Source: Alphaproteobacteria bacterium (lineage in GTDB: Bacteria > Pseudomonadota > Alphaproteobacteria > UBA828). From it: DNA of 64,000 nucleotides. The stretch covers positions 87,348 through 151,347 of the forward strand of contig JAJDXK010000033.1 in the NCBI GenBank assembly GCA_022823305.1, given 5' to 3'. A model generated the notes under the pieces. It saw only the letters and a program-made list of their open reading frames with translations. It had not been told where the DNA came from and made no database searches. Positions 1 through 8,718 of the stretch are shown one piece after another. Each line of letters starts with the position of its first letter. Position 1 is the stretch's first letter. The translations under genes were made by a program, and so were the position numbers.

Positions 1-537
1 GTGAACGAAGCCCGGCATGCGCGGCTCGAAGCTGGGCCAGTAGATGCTCATCCCCGTCGCGCACATGGCGGCGAGCGTCACGCCGTGGTAGCCCCAGATG
101 CGGGAGATGACCTTGGTCTTCTCGGGCTTGCCCTTCAGCTTCCAGTAGTAGCGGGCCATCTTGATGTTGCTGTCGGTGGCCTCGCCCCCGCCCGAGGTGA
201 AGAAGAAGTGGTTGATGTCGGGGTAGGTGATGCGGGCGAGCTTTTCCGCCAGCTCGATCGCGCGCGGGTTGGTGCTGCCGGCATAGCCCGAGGCGTAGGC
301 CATCTCCGCGAGCTGCTTGCTGCCGGCGTCGATCAGCGCCTGGCAGCCGTTGCCGGCGGTGTTGTTCCAGAGGCCCGACAGGCCGTCGATGTAGCGGTCC
401 CCGTTGGCATCGACGAGGAAGGCCCCCTCGCCGCCGACCCAGACCTTGCCGGTGGCATGGGTGGCACGGCTGTGCAGCGGATGGAGCAGGTGGGCGTGGT
501 CCCGATCGAGCAGGGCGGCTTCGGCGTCGTTAGCCAT
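1..537 (-). CDS. Class III pyridoxal-phosphate aminotransferase, N-terminal part (runs off the window)
   Basis: Only the first 179 residues are present; the gene continues beyond the left edge. The start ATG at 537 is preceded by GGAGG at good spacing. The protein begins MANDAEAALLDRDHAHLLHP and carries the fold-type I features of omega-amino-acid:pyruvate/class III aminotransferases: an early glycine-rich LSGLWNNTAGNG stretch and a TSGGGEATDSNIKMARYYW segment that lines the cofactor phosphate pocket. The Schiff-base lysine lies in the missing C-terminal part, so activity cannot be judged. Family assignment is strong; the substrate is unknown. It is divergent from the anti-sigma kinase gene at 876. 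Confidence 0.85.
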   Translation of the reverse strand, partial: MANDAEAALLDRDHAHLLHPLHSRATHATGKVWVGGEGAFLVDANGDRYIDGLSGLWNNTAGNGCQALIDAGSKQLAEMAYASGYAGSTNPRAIELAEKLARITYPDINHFFFTSGGGEATDSNIKMARYYWKLKGKPEKTKVISRIWGYHGVTLAAMCATGMSIYWPSFEPRMPGFVH

Positions 538-875
538 GTCAGTCGTTCCTCCCGGTTGCGACCGCGCGTGCCCGCTCGGCCTGTTGTCCCGTGCAAGTGT
601 GCGCGGCAGGGCAGGTTCGATCAAGTCGCGGCTGCCCGGCCGCGGCTCGGCAGCGCCTGCCGCGCGGCCCCGCAAGGGCGGCGCTTGCGCTCTCGGCGAA
701 CTTCGCAATTTAGCAGATATGGGAATGTACCGGAGATGGTATGATGCGACCGAGCAAGCTCGTTGAACAGTCGTCACGAAAGAGCGAAAAGAGTCGGTTG
801 TCGTGGGTTGTTTCTCTGGCGTCCGGGGGGCAATGACGCCGAGCCCGCAGCGAGCGGGGCGGCGCGTCTGACCGA
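538..875. other. Divergent intergenic region
   Basis: This 338-bp gap separates the divergent aminotransferase and anti-sigma-factor genes. It must hold promoters for both, but I can point to no convincing -35/-10 pair. Base composition drops around 705-745, which is the likeliest promoter zone. I see no tRNA, no repeat and no credible small reading frame. Confidence 0.4.
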
Positions 876-1322
876 ATGGGCACTTCCTTGAACAACGACG
901 CTCTCGAGCTTTCGCTCGCCAATGACCTGCGGGAGATCCCAGCCGCCGCCGAGCGCATCGAGGAGTTCTGCGCGGCGCGGGAGCTCACGCCGCAGATCGC
1001 CTACGCTGCCAATCTGGCGATCGACGAGATCCTGACCAACACCATCAGCTACGGCTACGACGACGACGAGGCACACCGTATCGAGCTGACACTGCGCCTG
1101 GATGGCGACCGGCTCGTCGTGGTGATCGAGGACGACGGCAGGGAGTTCGACTCCTCGATGGAGCGGGAGCCGGAGCTGGAGACCTCGCTCGAGGAGCGCG
1201 CCCTCGGCGGGCTCGGCCTCTTTCTCGTGCATCAGATGATGGACGACGTCGCCTATCAGCGGCGCGATGGCTGCAACGTCATCACGCTCACGAAGAGCAC
1301 CGCCGAAGAGCCGGATTCCTGA
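876..1322 (+). CDS. RsbW-type anti-sigma factor / serine-protein kinase (HATPase_c_2)
   Basis: A 148-residue single-domain GHKL ATPase. The N box is visible as AIDEILTN (residues 48-55, with E51 and N55), the G1 box as EDDGREFD (85-92) and the G2 box as GGLGLF (111-116). Length and architecture match RsbW/SpoIIAB-like proteins, which phosphorylate a STAS anti-anti-sigma partner and bind a sigma factor. No STAS protein, PP2C phosphatase or sigma gene is adjacent in this window, so the partner must be encoded elsewhere. Family assignment is firm; the regulated process is unknown. No clear ribosome-binding site precedes ATG 876. Confidence 0.85.
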   Translation: MGTSLNNDALELSLANDLREIPAAAERIEEFCAARELTPQIAYAANLAIDEILTNTISYGYDDDEAHRIELTLRLDGDRLVVVIEDDGREFDSSMEREPELETSLEERALGGLGLFLVHQMMDDVAYQRRDGCNVITLTKSTAEEPDS

Positions 1323-1323
1323 G

Positions 1324-3117
1324 CTACCCGGCGGACGAAGCCGGAGCGGCGCGGGCCGTGCGCTCCCGCGCCGTGGCGGCACCGTCCGGCTCTAGGGCAT
1401 CGCCGACGATCACACCGTAATCGCGCCGCGCCGCGTCGACGGTGATGTGGCCGTCGAGGACATCCGCCAGCACCTGCTCGGGCGGGCGCAGCAGCGGATC
1501 GCCGTAGCCGCCGCCGCAGGCCGAGGTGACGACCACGCGATCGCCGGCGGCCGCCTTCATGTGGGCGAGCTTCGAGGGCAGCGCCTGTTCCGCGCCGTCC
1601 GTGCGGACCAGCGTGATCGAGCTGGGCAGTCCCTCGGCCCCGCCGTCGTGGCCCCAGGGCGGGAAGCGCTGGCCCTCGCCCTCGATCGAGAATCCGGCGT
1701 CCTCCAGCAGCTCGGTCTCGCGGATCGGCCCGATGCCGCCGCGCCAGCGCCCCGGCGCGCACACCGCGTCGCGCAGCTCGTAGCGGTGGATACGCAGCGG
1801 GAAGTGCGATTCGACATCCTCGATCGGGTTGTTCCGCGTGTTGGTGAAGAGGATGTCCATCGCGTCCATGCCGTCCTTGCCGGCGCGCCCGCCGTAGGAG
1901 CCCTCGTAGATCTCCATGTGGACCCAGTGGCTCTCGCCGCGCAGCCCGGCGTAGGCGACGACGTTGAGGTTGCCGACCCCGGCCGAGACCTGGCCCGGCA
2001 CCGCCTGCGCGAGCGCCTTCATGATCGTGTTGGCGCACTCGATCCCGGGGCAGGCGCGCGCGATCGTGGGCGCCGGGAAGACGGGGTTCACCAGGGTCCC
2101 CCTGGGCGCCACGATACGGATCGGCCGCGTGAGCCCGGCGTTGAGCGGCACCCGCCCGTGCACCGCGGAGTCCAGCAGGATGGAGCGCAGCGTCATCCAC
2201 ACCGCGCAGTCGACGGTGCCGTGCAGCGGCATGTTGATGGGCCGGTCGTCCACCTGGCGCGCGGTGCCGGTGAAATCGACGGTGATGTCGCTGCCGGCGA
2301 CGCGCACGGCGACCGCGATGGGAAGCTCCCGGCGCGCCGGCTCGTCGTCGTCCAGGTAGCCGTCGATCGCCCCCTGCGCGCCGTACTGTCCGTCCGGCAG
2401 CGCCTCGATGGCGCGGCGCATCATGCGCTCGGAATAGCCCATGAGCGCGTTGCAGGCCGCCTGGACCGTCGCGAGCCCATGGCGCTCGATCAGGGCGACG
2501 AAGGCCTCGGCGCCGATCCGCGCAGCGGCGATCTGCGCCTCCATGTCGCCCAGCACCAGGTGAGAGGCGCGGATGTTGTCGGCCAGCACCGCCCAGAGCG
2601 TCGTGTTCCTGACCCCCTTGTCGTAGACCTTGAGGCCCTTGAGCTGAATGCCCTCGGCATAGGCGTCCACCGCATCGACGATGCCGGCGCTGCCCGGCGT
2701 GTGCGCGCCGATATCGACGTGGTGGGCGGCGGTGCCGGTGAAGCCGACCAGGGTGCCTTCGTGGAATACCGGTACGCAGAACGCGACATCGGGCACGTGG
2801 CTCGCGCCGCCGTAGGCGTCGTTGTGGATGTAGACGTCGCCCGGCTCGATCGCCTCGCCGCGGCGGGCCAGCGCCGCGCGGATGCCACGCACGTAGCCCG
2901 GCAGCGGGCCGGACTGCAGCGGCGTGCTCTGCGGCGTCTCGGCGATCTGGTTGCCGGCCGCGTCCAGCACGGCGGCGCCGAAGTCCTCGGACTCGCGGAT
3001 CAGGCTGGAGTGCGACATGCGCATGAGCTTGAAGCCCATCTCGACGGCGATGGTCTCCAGCGCGCCGTAGATCACGTTGGCCGTGACCGGATCGATCTCG
3101 CCCGCAGCCCGGCTCAC
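1324..3117 (-). CDS. hyuB: Hydantoinase B / oxoprolinase-family protein (HyuB)
   Basis: About 597 residues, matching the usual length of N-methylhydantoinase B subunits. Family hallmarks are visible from N to C terminus: HSSLIRESEDFGAAVLD, HNDAYGGASHVPDV (metal-binding region of the family), DFTGTA, and a C-terminal GGGYGDPLLR. I prefer the GTG at 3117 to the ATG at 3135 because a GGAGG lies about 8 nt upstream of the GTG. HyuB normally works with HyuA in ATP-dependent opening of hydantoin or oxoproline rings, but no hyuA is next to it. The divergently transcribed amidase at 3233 could act on a carbamoyl product, which fits a hydantoin/pyrimidine-type role. That role is inference. Confidence 0.85.
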   Translation of the reverse strand: MSRAAGEIDPVTANVIYGALETIAVEMGFKLMRMSHSSLIRESEDFGAAVLDAAGNQIAETPQSTPLQSGPLPGYVRGIRAALARRGEAIEPGDVYIHNDAYGGASHVPDVAFCVPVFHEGTLVGFTGTAAHHVDIGAHTPGSAGIVDAVDAYAEGIQLKGLKVYDKGVRNTTLWAVLADNIRASHLVLGDMEAQIAAARIGAEAFVALIERHGLATVQAACNALMGYSERMMRRAIEALPDGQYGAQGAIDGYLDDDEPARRELPIAVAVRVAGSDITVDFTGTARQVDDRPINMPLHGTVDCAVWMTLRSILLDSAVHGRVPLNAGLTRPIRIVAPRGTLVNPVFPAPTIARACPGIECANTIMKALAQAVPGQVSAGVGNLNVVAYAGLRGESHWVHMEIYEGSYGGRAGKDGMDAMDILFTNTRNNPIEDVESHFPLRIHRYELRDAVCAPGRWRGGIGPIRETELLEDAGFSIEGEGQRFPPWGHDGGAEGLPSSITLVRTDGAEQALPSKLAHMKAAAGDRVVVTSACGGGYGDPLLRPPEQVLADVLDGHITVDAARRDYGVIVGDALEPDGAATARERTARAAPASSAG

Positions 3118-3232
3118 CCGGCACCCCTCCCCCATCGAACTCGGCGTCGCTTGCCTGCCGCATCATAGCCAGTGACCGCGCCGGGCCGAACCGCTAGCCT
3201 TCGCTAGGGCATCCCGGCGGGAGGATCGGCGC

Positions 3233-4075
3233 ATGGGCCTCGGCGACGAGATCAGGCTCAGCCTCGTACAGATGAACAGCGGGCCGGACCGCGACGCCAA
3301 CGTCGCCCGCGCCGCGGAGCATATCGACCGGGCGGCCGAGACCGAGCGCGCGGACCTCGTGGTGATCCCGGAGTTCTTCAACCACCCCTACGTCTTCAAC
3401 GAGCGCGACCACGAGCACCTGAAGCGGGCGGAGCCCGCGACGGGGCCGAGCATCACGGCGATGCGGGCGAAGGCGGCCGAGCACCGGATTCACCTGATCG
3501 CCACCCTCTACGAGGAGGAATCCGCCGGCCTCTACTACGACACGGCCTTCGTCATCGACCCGGAAGGCGAGATCGTCGGCAAGTACCGCAAGGTGATGCC
3601 GGGGCTCTATCTCAGCCTGGAGCGAATGTACTTCCGCTTCGGCTCGCGCTTTTCGGTTTTTCGCGTCGGCCAATGGAAGATCGGCATCATCATCTGCTAC
3701 GACACCTTCTTCCCCGAGCACGCGCGCTGCTCCGCGGTCAACGGCGCCGAGCTGATCGTGGTGCCCTTCGCCGCCCCGCGCGTGGGCCCCTGGCGCGAGA
3801 TGATGATCACGCGGGCCTGGGAGAACGCGGTCTACTTCGCGCCCTGCAACAAGGTGGGGCCCGAGAGCGGCTGGACCTTCGGCGGCGAGAGCATGGTGGT
3901 CGACCCGGAGGGCGAGGTGCTGGCCGCAGCCGGCAACGAGGGTGACGAGATCATCACCGCCGTGCTGGACCGCCGCCGGGTCTTCGAGGTGCGCCAGAAG
4001 AAGCCCTTCTTCCGCGACCGCCGGCCGGACCTCTACGGCGCGCTCTCCGCACAGACCGAGGACATCCACGGCTGA
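3233..4075 (+). CDS. Carbon-nitrogen hydrolase (nitrilase superfamily), N-carbamoyl-amino-acid/amine amidase-like
   Basis: A 280-residue nitrilase-superfamily enzyme with a complete Glu-Lys-Cys triad: E47 in VIPEFF, K120 in GKYRKVMPG and C155 in GIIICYDTFFPE. This class hydrolyses non-peptide C-N bonds; the FPE after the cysteine and overall length resemble N-carbamoylputrescine amidases and beta-ureidopropionases. A GGAGG stands 8-9 nt before the ATG. It is divergent from the hydantoinase-B gene with only about 115 bp between them, suggesting shared control and a ring-opening/decarbamoylation pair. Exact substrate is not determinable. Confidence 0.85.
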   Translation: MGLGDEIRLSLVQMNSGPDRDANVARAAEHIDRAAETERADLVVIPEFFNHPYVFNERDHEHLKRAEPATGPSITAMRAKAAEHRIHLIATLYEEESAGLYYDTAFVIDPEGEIVGKYRKVMPGLYLSLERMYFRFGSRFSVFRVGQWKIGIIICYDTFFPEHARCSAVNGAELIVVPFAAPRVGPWREMMITRAWENAVYFAPCNKVGPESGWTFGGESMVVDPEGEVLAAAGNEGDEIITAVLDRRRVFEVRQKKPFFRDRRPDLYGALSAQTEDIHG

Positions 4076-4148
4076 GCGAAGAACGCCGTCGCAATGAGGG
4101 CGGGGGCGTAATACGGTTAACTTCTGCGCGCACACAACGGGGGCGGCG

Positions 4149-5681
4149 ATGAGCGGCCGGGTATTCGAGGAGGTGGAGCGCGAGCGGGCGCGGGAGATTT
4201 CCAGGACCGCGTTCGAGGAGCGGGCGACGCCGCTCCGGGTCGCGCTCGTCGAGGCGCAGCGCGCGCTCGCCAAGGCGGATTTTCCGGTGATCGTGCTCTT
4301 CGCGGGCGTCGACGGCGGCGGCAAGGGCGAGACGGTCAACCTGCTGACGGAATGGCTGGACCCGCGCCGGATCGAGACCCACGCCTACGACCGCCTCACC
4401 GAGGAGGAGAGCCAGCGGCCCGAGTTCTGGCGCTACTGGCGCGACCTGCCGGCGCGCGGGCGGCTCGGGCTCTTTCTCAGTGCCTGGTACTCCCGGCCGC
4501 TGGTGGACCGCGCCTACGGGCAGATCGGCAAGGGCGCGCTCGACCGGCGGCTCGCGCGCATCGCGGCCTTCGAGCGCACGCTGGCCGACGACGGCGCGCT
4601 GATCCTCAAGTTCTGGATGCATCTCGACCGGAAGTCGCAGCAGAAGCGGCTCGAATCCCTGCAGAAGCACCCGCGCGACCACTGGCGCATCTCGGAATGG
4701 GACTGGCGCAACTGGCACCGCTACGAGGAATTCACCGATGCCGCCGAGCACATGATCCGGCGCACCAGCACCGCCGAGGCGCCGTGGCTCGTGGTCGACG
4801 GCCGCCATGCCCGGTACCGCTCGCTCACCGTGCTGGGCATGCTGCAGCGGGCGCTCGAGGCGCGGCTCGCCGGCCGGCCGCCGCCGGATGCGGGATACCG
4901 GGCCCGCGCGCCGGTGGCGAGCCCGGCGGTGATCGGGGCTACGGTGCGGGAGGTCAAGCCGCTCACCACCATCGACCAGAAGCGGGTGGTCGGCCGCAAG
5001 GTCTACGAGAAGTCGCTGGCGCGTCTCAGGGGCGAGCTCTACTGGCTGGCCGCGCAGAACCTCCTGCACGGCCTGCCGGTCGTGCTCGTCTTCGAGGGCT
5101 GGGACGCCGGCGGCAAGGGCGGCGCCATCCGGCGCATGGTCTCGGCGCTGGATGCGCGCTGCTACCGCGTGCACCAGGTCGCCGCCCCCAGCGACGAAGA
5201 GCGCGCCCACCACTATCTCTGGCGCTTCTGGCGCCGCATTCCCAAGGGCGGGCGGCTCACCGTCTTCGACCGCAGCTGGTACGGCCGGGTCCTGGTGGAG
5301 CGGGTCGAATCGTTCGCGACGAAGGCGGAGTGGCAGCGCGCCTATGCCGAGATCAGGGACTTCGAGGAGCAGCTCACCAGCCACGGCACCCTGCTCATGA
5401 AGTTCTGGCTGCACATCGACAAGGACGAGCAGGAGCGGCGCTTCCTGCTGCGCCGCGAGAATCCCTACAAGGCCTGGAAGCTGACCGACGAGGACTGGCG
5501 CAACCGCGCCAAGTGGGAGGCCTACGAGGACGCCGCCAACGACATGATCGCGAGCACCAGCACCCGCGACGCGCCCTGGTCCCTGGTCGCCGGCAACTGC
5601 AAGCGGCACGCCCGCCTCGAGGTCCTGCGCTGCCTCTGCGCGGCCCTGGAGAAGCGCCTGAAGCAGCGCGCCTCGGAGTGA
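4149..5681 (+). CDS. pap: Polyphosphate:AMP phosphotransferase (double-domain PPK2)
   Basis: A 510-residue protein built of two tandem PPK2 domains. Each has a Walker A loop: GVDGGGKG at 53-60 and GWDAGGKG at 317-324. Each also has the lid-type RSWYGR/SAWYSR element and a WRNW/WRNRAKW segment. This duplicated form is the class II PPK2 that makes ADP from AMP and polyphosphate. The first domain's lid reads SAWYSRP rather than the canonical form, as usual in Pap, where one domain is thought to be structural. The gene stands alone between the amidase and a minus-strand dehydrogenase operon. A GC-rich inverted repeat follows its stop codon. Confidence 0.9.
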   Translation: MSGRVFEEVERERAREISRTAFEERATPLRVALVEAQRALAKADFPVIVLFAGVDGGGKGETVNLLTEWLDPRRIETHAYDRLTEEESQRPEFWRYWRDLPARGRLGLFLSAWYSRPLVDRAYGQIGKGALDRRLARIAAFERTLADDGALILKFWMHLDRKSQQKRLESLQKHPRDHWRISEWDWRNWHRYEEFTDAAEHMIRRTSTAEAPWLVVDGRHARYRSLTVLGMLQRALEARLAGRPPPDAGYRARAPVASPAVIGATVREVKPLTTIDQKRVVGRKVYEKSLARLRGELYWLAAQNLLHGLPVVLVFEGWDAGGKGGAIRRMVSALDARCYRVHQVAAPSDEERAHHYLWRFWRRIPKGGRLTVFDRSWYGRVLVERVESFATKAEWQRAYAEIRDFEEQLTSHGTLLMKFWLHIDKDEQERRFLLRRENPYKAWKLTDEDWRNRAKWEAYEDAANDMIASTSTRDAPWSLVAGNCKRHARLEVLRCLCAALEKRLKQRASE

Positions 5682-5706
5682 GGCGGCAGGCGGTCCGCCG
5701 CCCTCG
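5680..5706 (+). terminator. GC-rich inverted repeat after pap
   Basis: GAGGCGGC at the stop codon can pair with GCCGCCCTC after a short loop. There is no U tract, so this is only a possible terminator. Confidence 0.3.
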
Positions 5707-5760
5707 CGGGATGTGTCCGCGCCGCGTGCTCGCCAGCTAGCTGGGGCGCACCCACGTCTA

Positions 5761-5815
5761 CCCCCAACAAGGTTAAGGTCTGGCGTGGTGCGGCTATGAC
5801 AGGACCTGTTGGGGC
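5761..5815. other. Long-armed inverted repeat in the pap / SDR intergenic region
   Basis: CCCCAACAAGG (5762-5772) is the near-complement (one bulged A) of CCTGTTGGGG (5805-5814), with about 32 nt between. It sits between convergent genes. It could be a bidirectional terminator stem or a structured RNA; there is no coding sequence around it. Confidence 0.3.
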
Positions 5816-5956
5816 CGGTCTGACGACGCTCCGGCTAGCACTCGCATACAGGATGCGGGCACGCGAAGGGCGCAGCAGCGCTTGGTCAGGAGTAGAATCC
5901 CCAATCGAAACGAGCCAATGTCGAAACCGCACCTGGAACGTCGGCTGCAGGCGGGC

Positions 5957-6742
5957 CTATTGCCGCGCCGTGGTGCCGCCGTCGATGGTAAGCACGGTGC
6001 CGTTGCAGTAGGTCGCCTCGTCGGAGCCGAGATAGAGGCAGCCGTAGGCCATCTCCTCCGGCGTGCCGGGGCGCAGCATCGGAGTGAGGCGGTCCGCCAT
6101 GCCCGGGTCGTCGAAGAGGTTGAGGACGGGCGCCACCATCGGCGTGTCGATGAAGCCGGGTGCCACGCAATTGGCCCGGATGTTGTCCTTGGCGTAGGAC
6201 ACGCAGAGCGAGCGCGTCAGGTTGATCGCAGCCCCCTTCGCCGCCGTGTAGGTGTGCGCGACCGGGAGGCCCTGGAAGCCCGAGATGCTGGCGACGTTGA
6301 CGATCGCGCCGCCGCCCTGCTTCTGCATGATGGGGATCACGCCGCGGCAGAGATAGAAATAGGAATCGAGGTTGATCCCCATCACCTCCTGCCACTTCTC
6401 GGGCGTGGTGTTGACCACGTCGCCCATGGAATCCGGGCTCTTCTCCAGCCAGCTGTAGCCGACGCTCGCACAGTTCACGAGGATGTCGATGCGCCCGTAA
6501 ACATCCATGGCGGCCTGGATCAGCGCCTCCGCGCCTTCGGGCCGTGCCAGGTCGTGTGCGACCACGAATCCGTCGCCGCCCGCTTCCTTCGTGAGCCGCA
6601 GCGTCTCGTCGAGGTTCGCCTGGGTACGCGAGCAGCCGACGACCTTGGCGCCCTCGCGCCCGAAGAGGACCATGCAGGCGCGCCCGACGCCCGTGCCGGC
6701 GCCCGAGATGAGCGCGATCTTGCCGTCGACCCGTCCGGTCAT
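5957..6742 (-). CDS. Short-chain dehydrogenase/reductase (SDR)
   Basis: A 261-residue classical SDR. The Rossmann motif GAGTGVG spans 14-20, the structural NCAS motif starts at 90, and the catalytic set is S152/S154 with Y165 and K169 in YTAAK. The C-terminal GTVLTIDGGTT is typical of 3-oxoacyl/alcohol-type SDRs. The upstream gene ends 13 bp before this start (zinc alcohol dehydrogenase, 6756-7787), and both follow a 3-hydroxyacyl-CoA dehydrogenase and a thiolase, so a role in oxidising an alcohol or hydroxyacyl intermediate is likely. Substrate unknown. Confidence 0.85.
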   Translation of the reverse strand: MTGRVDGKIALISGAGTGVGRACMVLFGREGAKVVGCSRTQANLDETLRLTKEAGGDGFVVAHDLARPEGAEALIQAAMDVYGRIDILVNCASVGYSWLEKSPDSMGDVVNTTPEKWQEVMGINLDSYFYLCRGVIPIMQKQGGGAIVNVASISGFQGLPVAHTYTAAKGAAINLTRSLCVSYAKDNIRANCVAPGFIDTPMVAPVLNLFDDPGMADRLTPMLRPGTPEEMAYGCLYLGSDEATYCNGTVLTIDGGTTARQ

Positions 6743-6755
6743 CGAATCCCTCCCG

Positions 6756-7787
6756 TCAGTCCCGCTGGGGGCGGAGCAGCACCTTGCACTCGTCGGTCGG
6801 TGCCCGCAGCTTCTCGAAGCGCTGGGCGAGATCGTCGAAGCCGATCACGTGGGTGATGAGCGGCGCCGGGTCGATCCGCCCGCTCGCGAGCAGATCGAGC
6901 ACCACCTCGAAGTCCCGCGGCTTGTAGCCGAGCGCCCACTGCAGGCACACCTCCTTGGCGAGCGCGGCGAGCGGGATGAAGCTCTCCTCGTTGGTGCAGA
7001 CGCCGCAGACCATGACCTTGCCCTGGTGCTTCACCAGATCGATGCAAAGCTCCAGCATGCCCGGCACGCCCACGCACTCGATGACGAGGTCGGGCGGGCC
7101 GCCGGCGAGCGCCGCATACTGCTCGGCCACATCGCCCGCATCGGGGTCGACGACCGCCGTAGCCCCCATGGCAAGCGCGCGCTCGCGCCGGTTCTCGGCG
7201 AACTCGCTCACCACCACGTGGCGGGCGCCGGAGAAGCGCGCGAAGGTGGTGCACGAGAGGCCGATGGGGCCGGCGCCGATCACCAGCACGTCGGTGCCGG
7301 GGCGCATGCCGGCCTTGTCGATCACGTGATGGCCGACGGAAAGCGGCTCCGCCGTCGCACCCTCGCGGAAGCCGAGGCCCTGCGGCAGCCTGAGCGCATT
7401 GCCGGCATCGACGCGGATGTACTCGGCGTAGGCGCCGGGCGCTCCGAAGCCGGTGATGATGTTGTTGGGGCAGTGGATGCCCATGCCAAGCCTGCACTGG
7501 CGCCCGCACTCCGCACAGGCGTTGACCGGCACGGCCGTCACGTGGTCGCCGACCTTCCAGTCCCCGCCCACGTCCGCACCCGTCTCCACGACGGTCCCGG
7601 TGAACTCGTGGCCCAGGATCTGGCCGTCCGGCACCACCAGCGCGCCGGCCTCGGTCGCGTGCAGGTCGGAGCCGCAGATGCCGCAATACTCGACCTTGAT
7701 GAGCAGATCGCCGGGGCGGACGGACGGCTCATCCACCTGTTCGATCGAAAGCGGATTGCCGACTCCCTTGAATACCGCTGCTTCCAT
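6756..7787 (-). CDS. Zinc-dependent alcohol dehydrogenase (threonine/sorbitol dehydrogenase-like MDR)
   Basis: 343 residues. Catalytic zinc ligands are visible in CGICGSDLH and GHEF. The structural-zinc lobe reads NACAECGRQCRLGMGIHC, with four cysteines. The NAD-binding motif is VIGAGPIG. I start at the ATG at 7787 (MEAAVFKG), which follows a purine-rich GAGGGAGAGAG; a 30-residue longer form has no supporting features. The family oxidises secondary alcohols or polyols such as threonine, butanediol or sorbitol. It lies in a run with 3-hydroxyacyl-CoA dehydrogenase and thiolase genes, so a diol or hydroxy-acid substrate is plausible but unproven. Confidence 0.85.
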   Translation of the reverse strand: MEAAVFKGVGNPLSIEQVDEPSVRPGDLLIKVEYCGICGSDLHATEAGALVVPDGQILGHEFTGTVVETGADVGGDWKVGDHVTAVPVNACAECGRQCRLGMGIHCPNNIITGFGAPGAYAEYIRVDAGNALRLPQGLGFREGATAEPLSVGHHVIDKAGMRPGTDVLVIGAGPIGLSCTTFARFSGARHVVVSEFAENRRERALAMGATAVVDPDAGDVAEQYAALAGGPPDLVIECVGVPGMLELCIDLVKHQGKVMVCGVCTNEESFIPLAALAKEVCLQWALGYKPRDFEVVLDLLASGRIDPAPLITHVIGFDDLAQRFEKLRAPTDECKVLLRPQRD

Positions 7788-7830
7788 CTCTCTCCCTCCT
7801 CGGCCCGGTCTTGCGGGGTGCCTCCCTGGC

Positions 7831-8691
7831 TCACCGCTCGTCGTAGCTATACCAGCCCTTGCCGGCGCTCCGCCCATTGTAGCCCGCCTTGACCATCTGC
7901 TTCAGCAGCGGGCGCGGCATGAAGCGCGGGCCGTAGGCCTCGTGCAGGATCTCCTGCACGTCGAGCGTGAGATTGTTGGTGACCGCGTCCATGAGGCGGA
8001 ACGGCCCGACCGGAAGTCCCATGCCGAGCTTGCAGGCAGTGTCGATATCCTCGGGCGTCGCCACCCCTTCCTCGACGAGGCGCATCGCCTCGATCCAGAA
8101 GATGTGGATCAGCCGGTTGACCGCGAAGCCCACCACATCCTTGATCGGCACCGGGGTCTTGCCCGCCTCCTCGCAGACGGCGGTGACGGTGGCGACGGTC
8201 TCGTCCGCCGTATCCAGGCCCGGAATCACCTCGACCAGCTTCATGCGCGAGACCGGCGAGAAGAAGTGGGTGCCGATGAAGAGGGGCCGGCGCCGCTCGC
8301 TCAGATAGGAAGCGAGCACGGTGATCGAGATGCTCGAGGTGTTGCTCGCGACAAGGCATTCCGGGGCCAGCACCTCGTCGAGCGCCCGATAGACGCCGGC
8401 CTTCACCGCCTCGTCCTCGAACACGGCCTCGATGACCATGTCGCAAGGCGCGAAGTCTTGCAGGTCGAGGGTGGAGCGCAGGTTGTCCTGCGCCCTCGCC
8501 TTGTCGTCTTCGCTGTAGAGGCCGCGGGCGATGCCCTTGTCCAGGATGCCGTCCAGCTTCGCCGCGGCCTTGTCGAGGAGCTCCCGGTCACGGTCGCTCA
8601 GCAGCACCGACTTGCCGGCCAGCGCCAACACCAGCGCGATCTCCGAGCCCATCATGCCGGCGCCCATCACGCCGATGGTGTTCACGGTCAT
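7831..8691 (-). CDS. 3-hydroxyacyl-CoA dehydrogenase (3-hydroxybutyryl-CoA dehydrogenase type)
   Basis: 286 residues, the normal length of a monofunctional enzyme. It has the NAD-binding GAGMMG near the N terminus, the catalytic SNTSSISI and THFFSPV (catalytic His) segments, then the C-terminal helical domain with FAVNRL and GMGLPVGPFRLMD. It oxidises (3S)-hydroxyacyl-CoA to the 3-oxo form. The thiolase immediately upstream (27 bp gap) would cleave that product, so the pair forms the last two steps of a beta-oxidation spiral. Confidence 0.92.
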   Translation of the reverse strand: MTVNTIGVMGAGMMGSEIALVLALAGKSVLLSDRDRELLDKAAAKLDGILDKGIARGLYSEDDKARAQDNLRSTLDLQDFAPCDMVIEAVFEDEAVKAGVYRALDEVLAPECLVASNTSSISITVLASYLSERRRPLFIGTHFFSPVSRMKLVEVIPGLDTADETVATVTAVCEEAGKTPVPIKDVVGFAVNRLIHIFWIEAMRLVEEGVATPEDIDTACKLGMGLPVGPFRLMDAVTNNLTLDVQEILHEAYGPRFMPRPLLKQMVKAGYNGRSAGKGWYSYDER

Positions 8692-8718
8692 CCGTCGACC
8701 CTCCAGCTCGGCGAGGCG

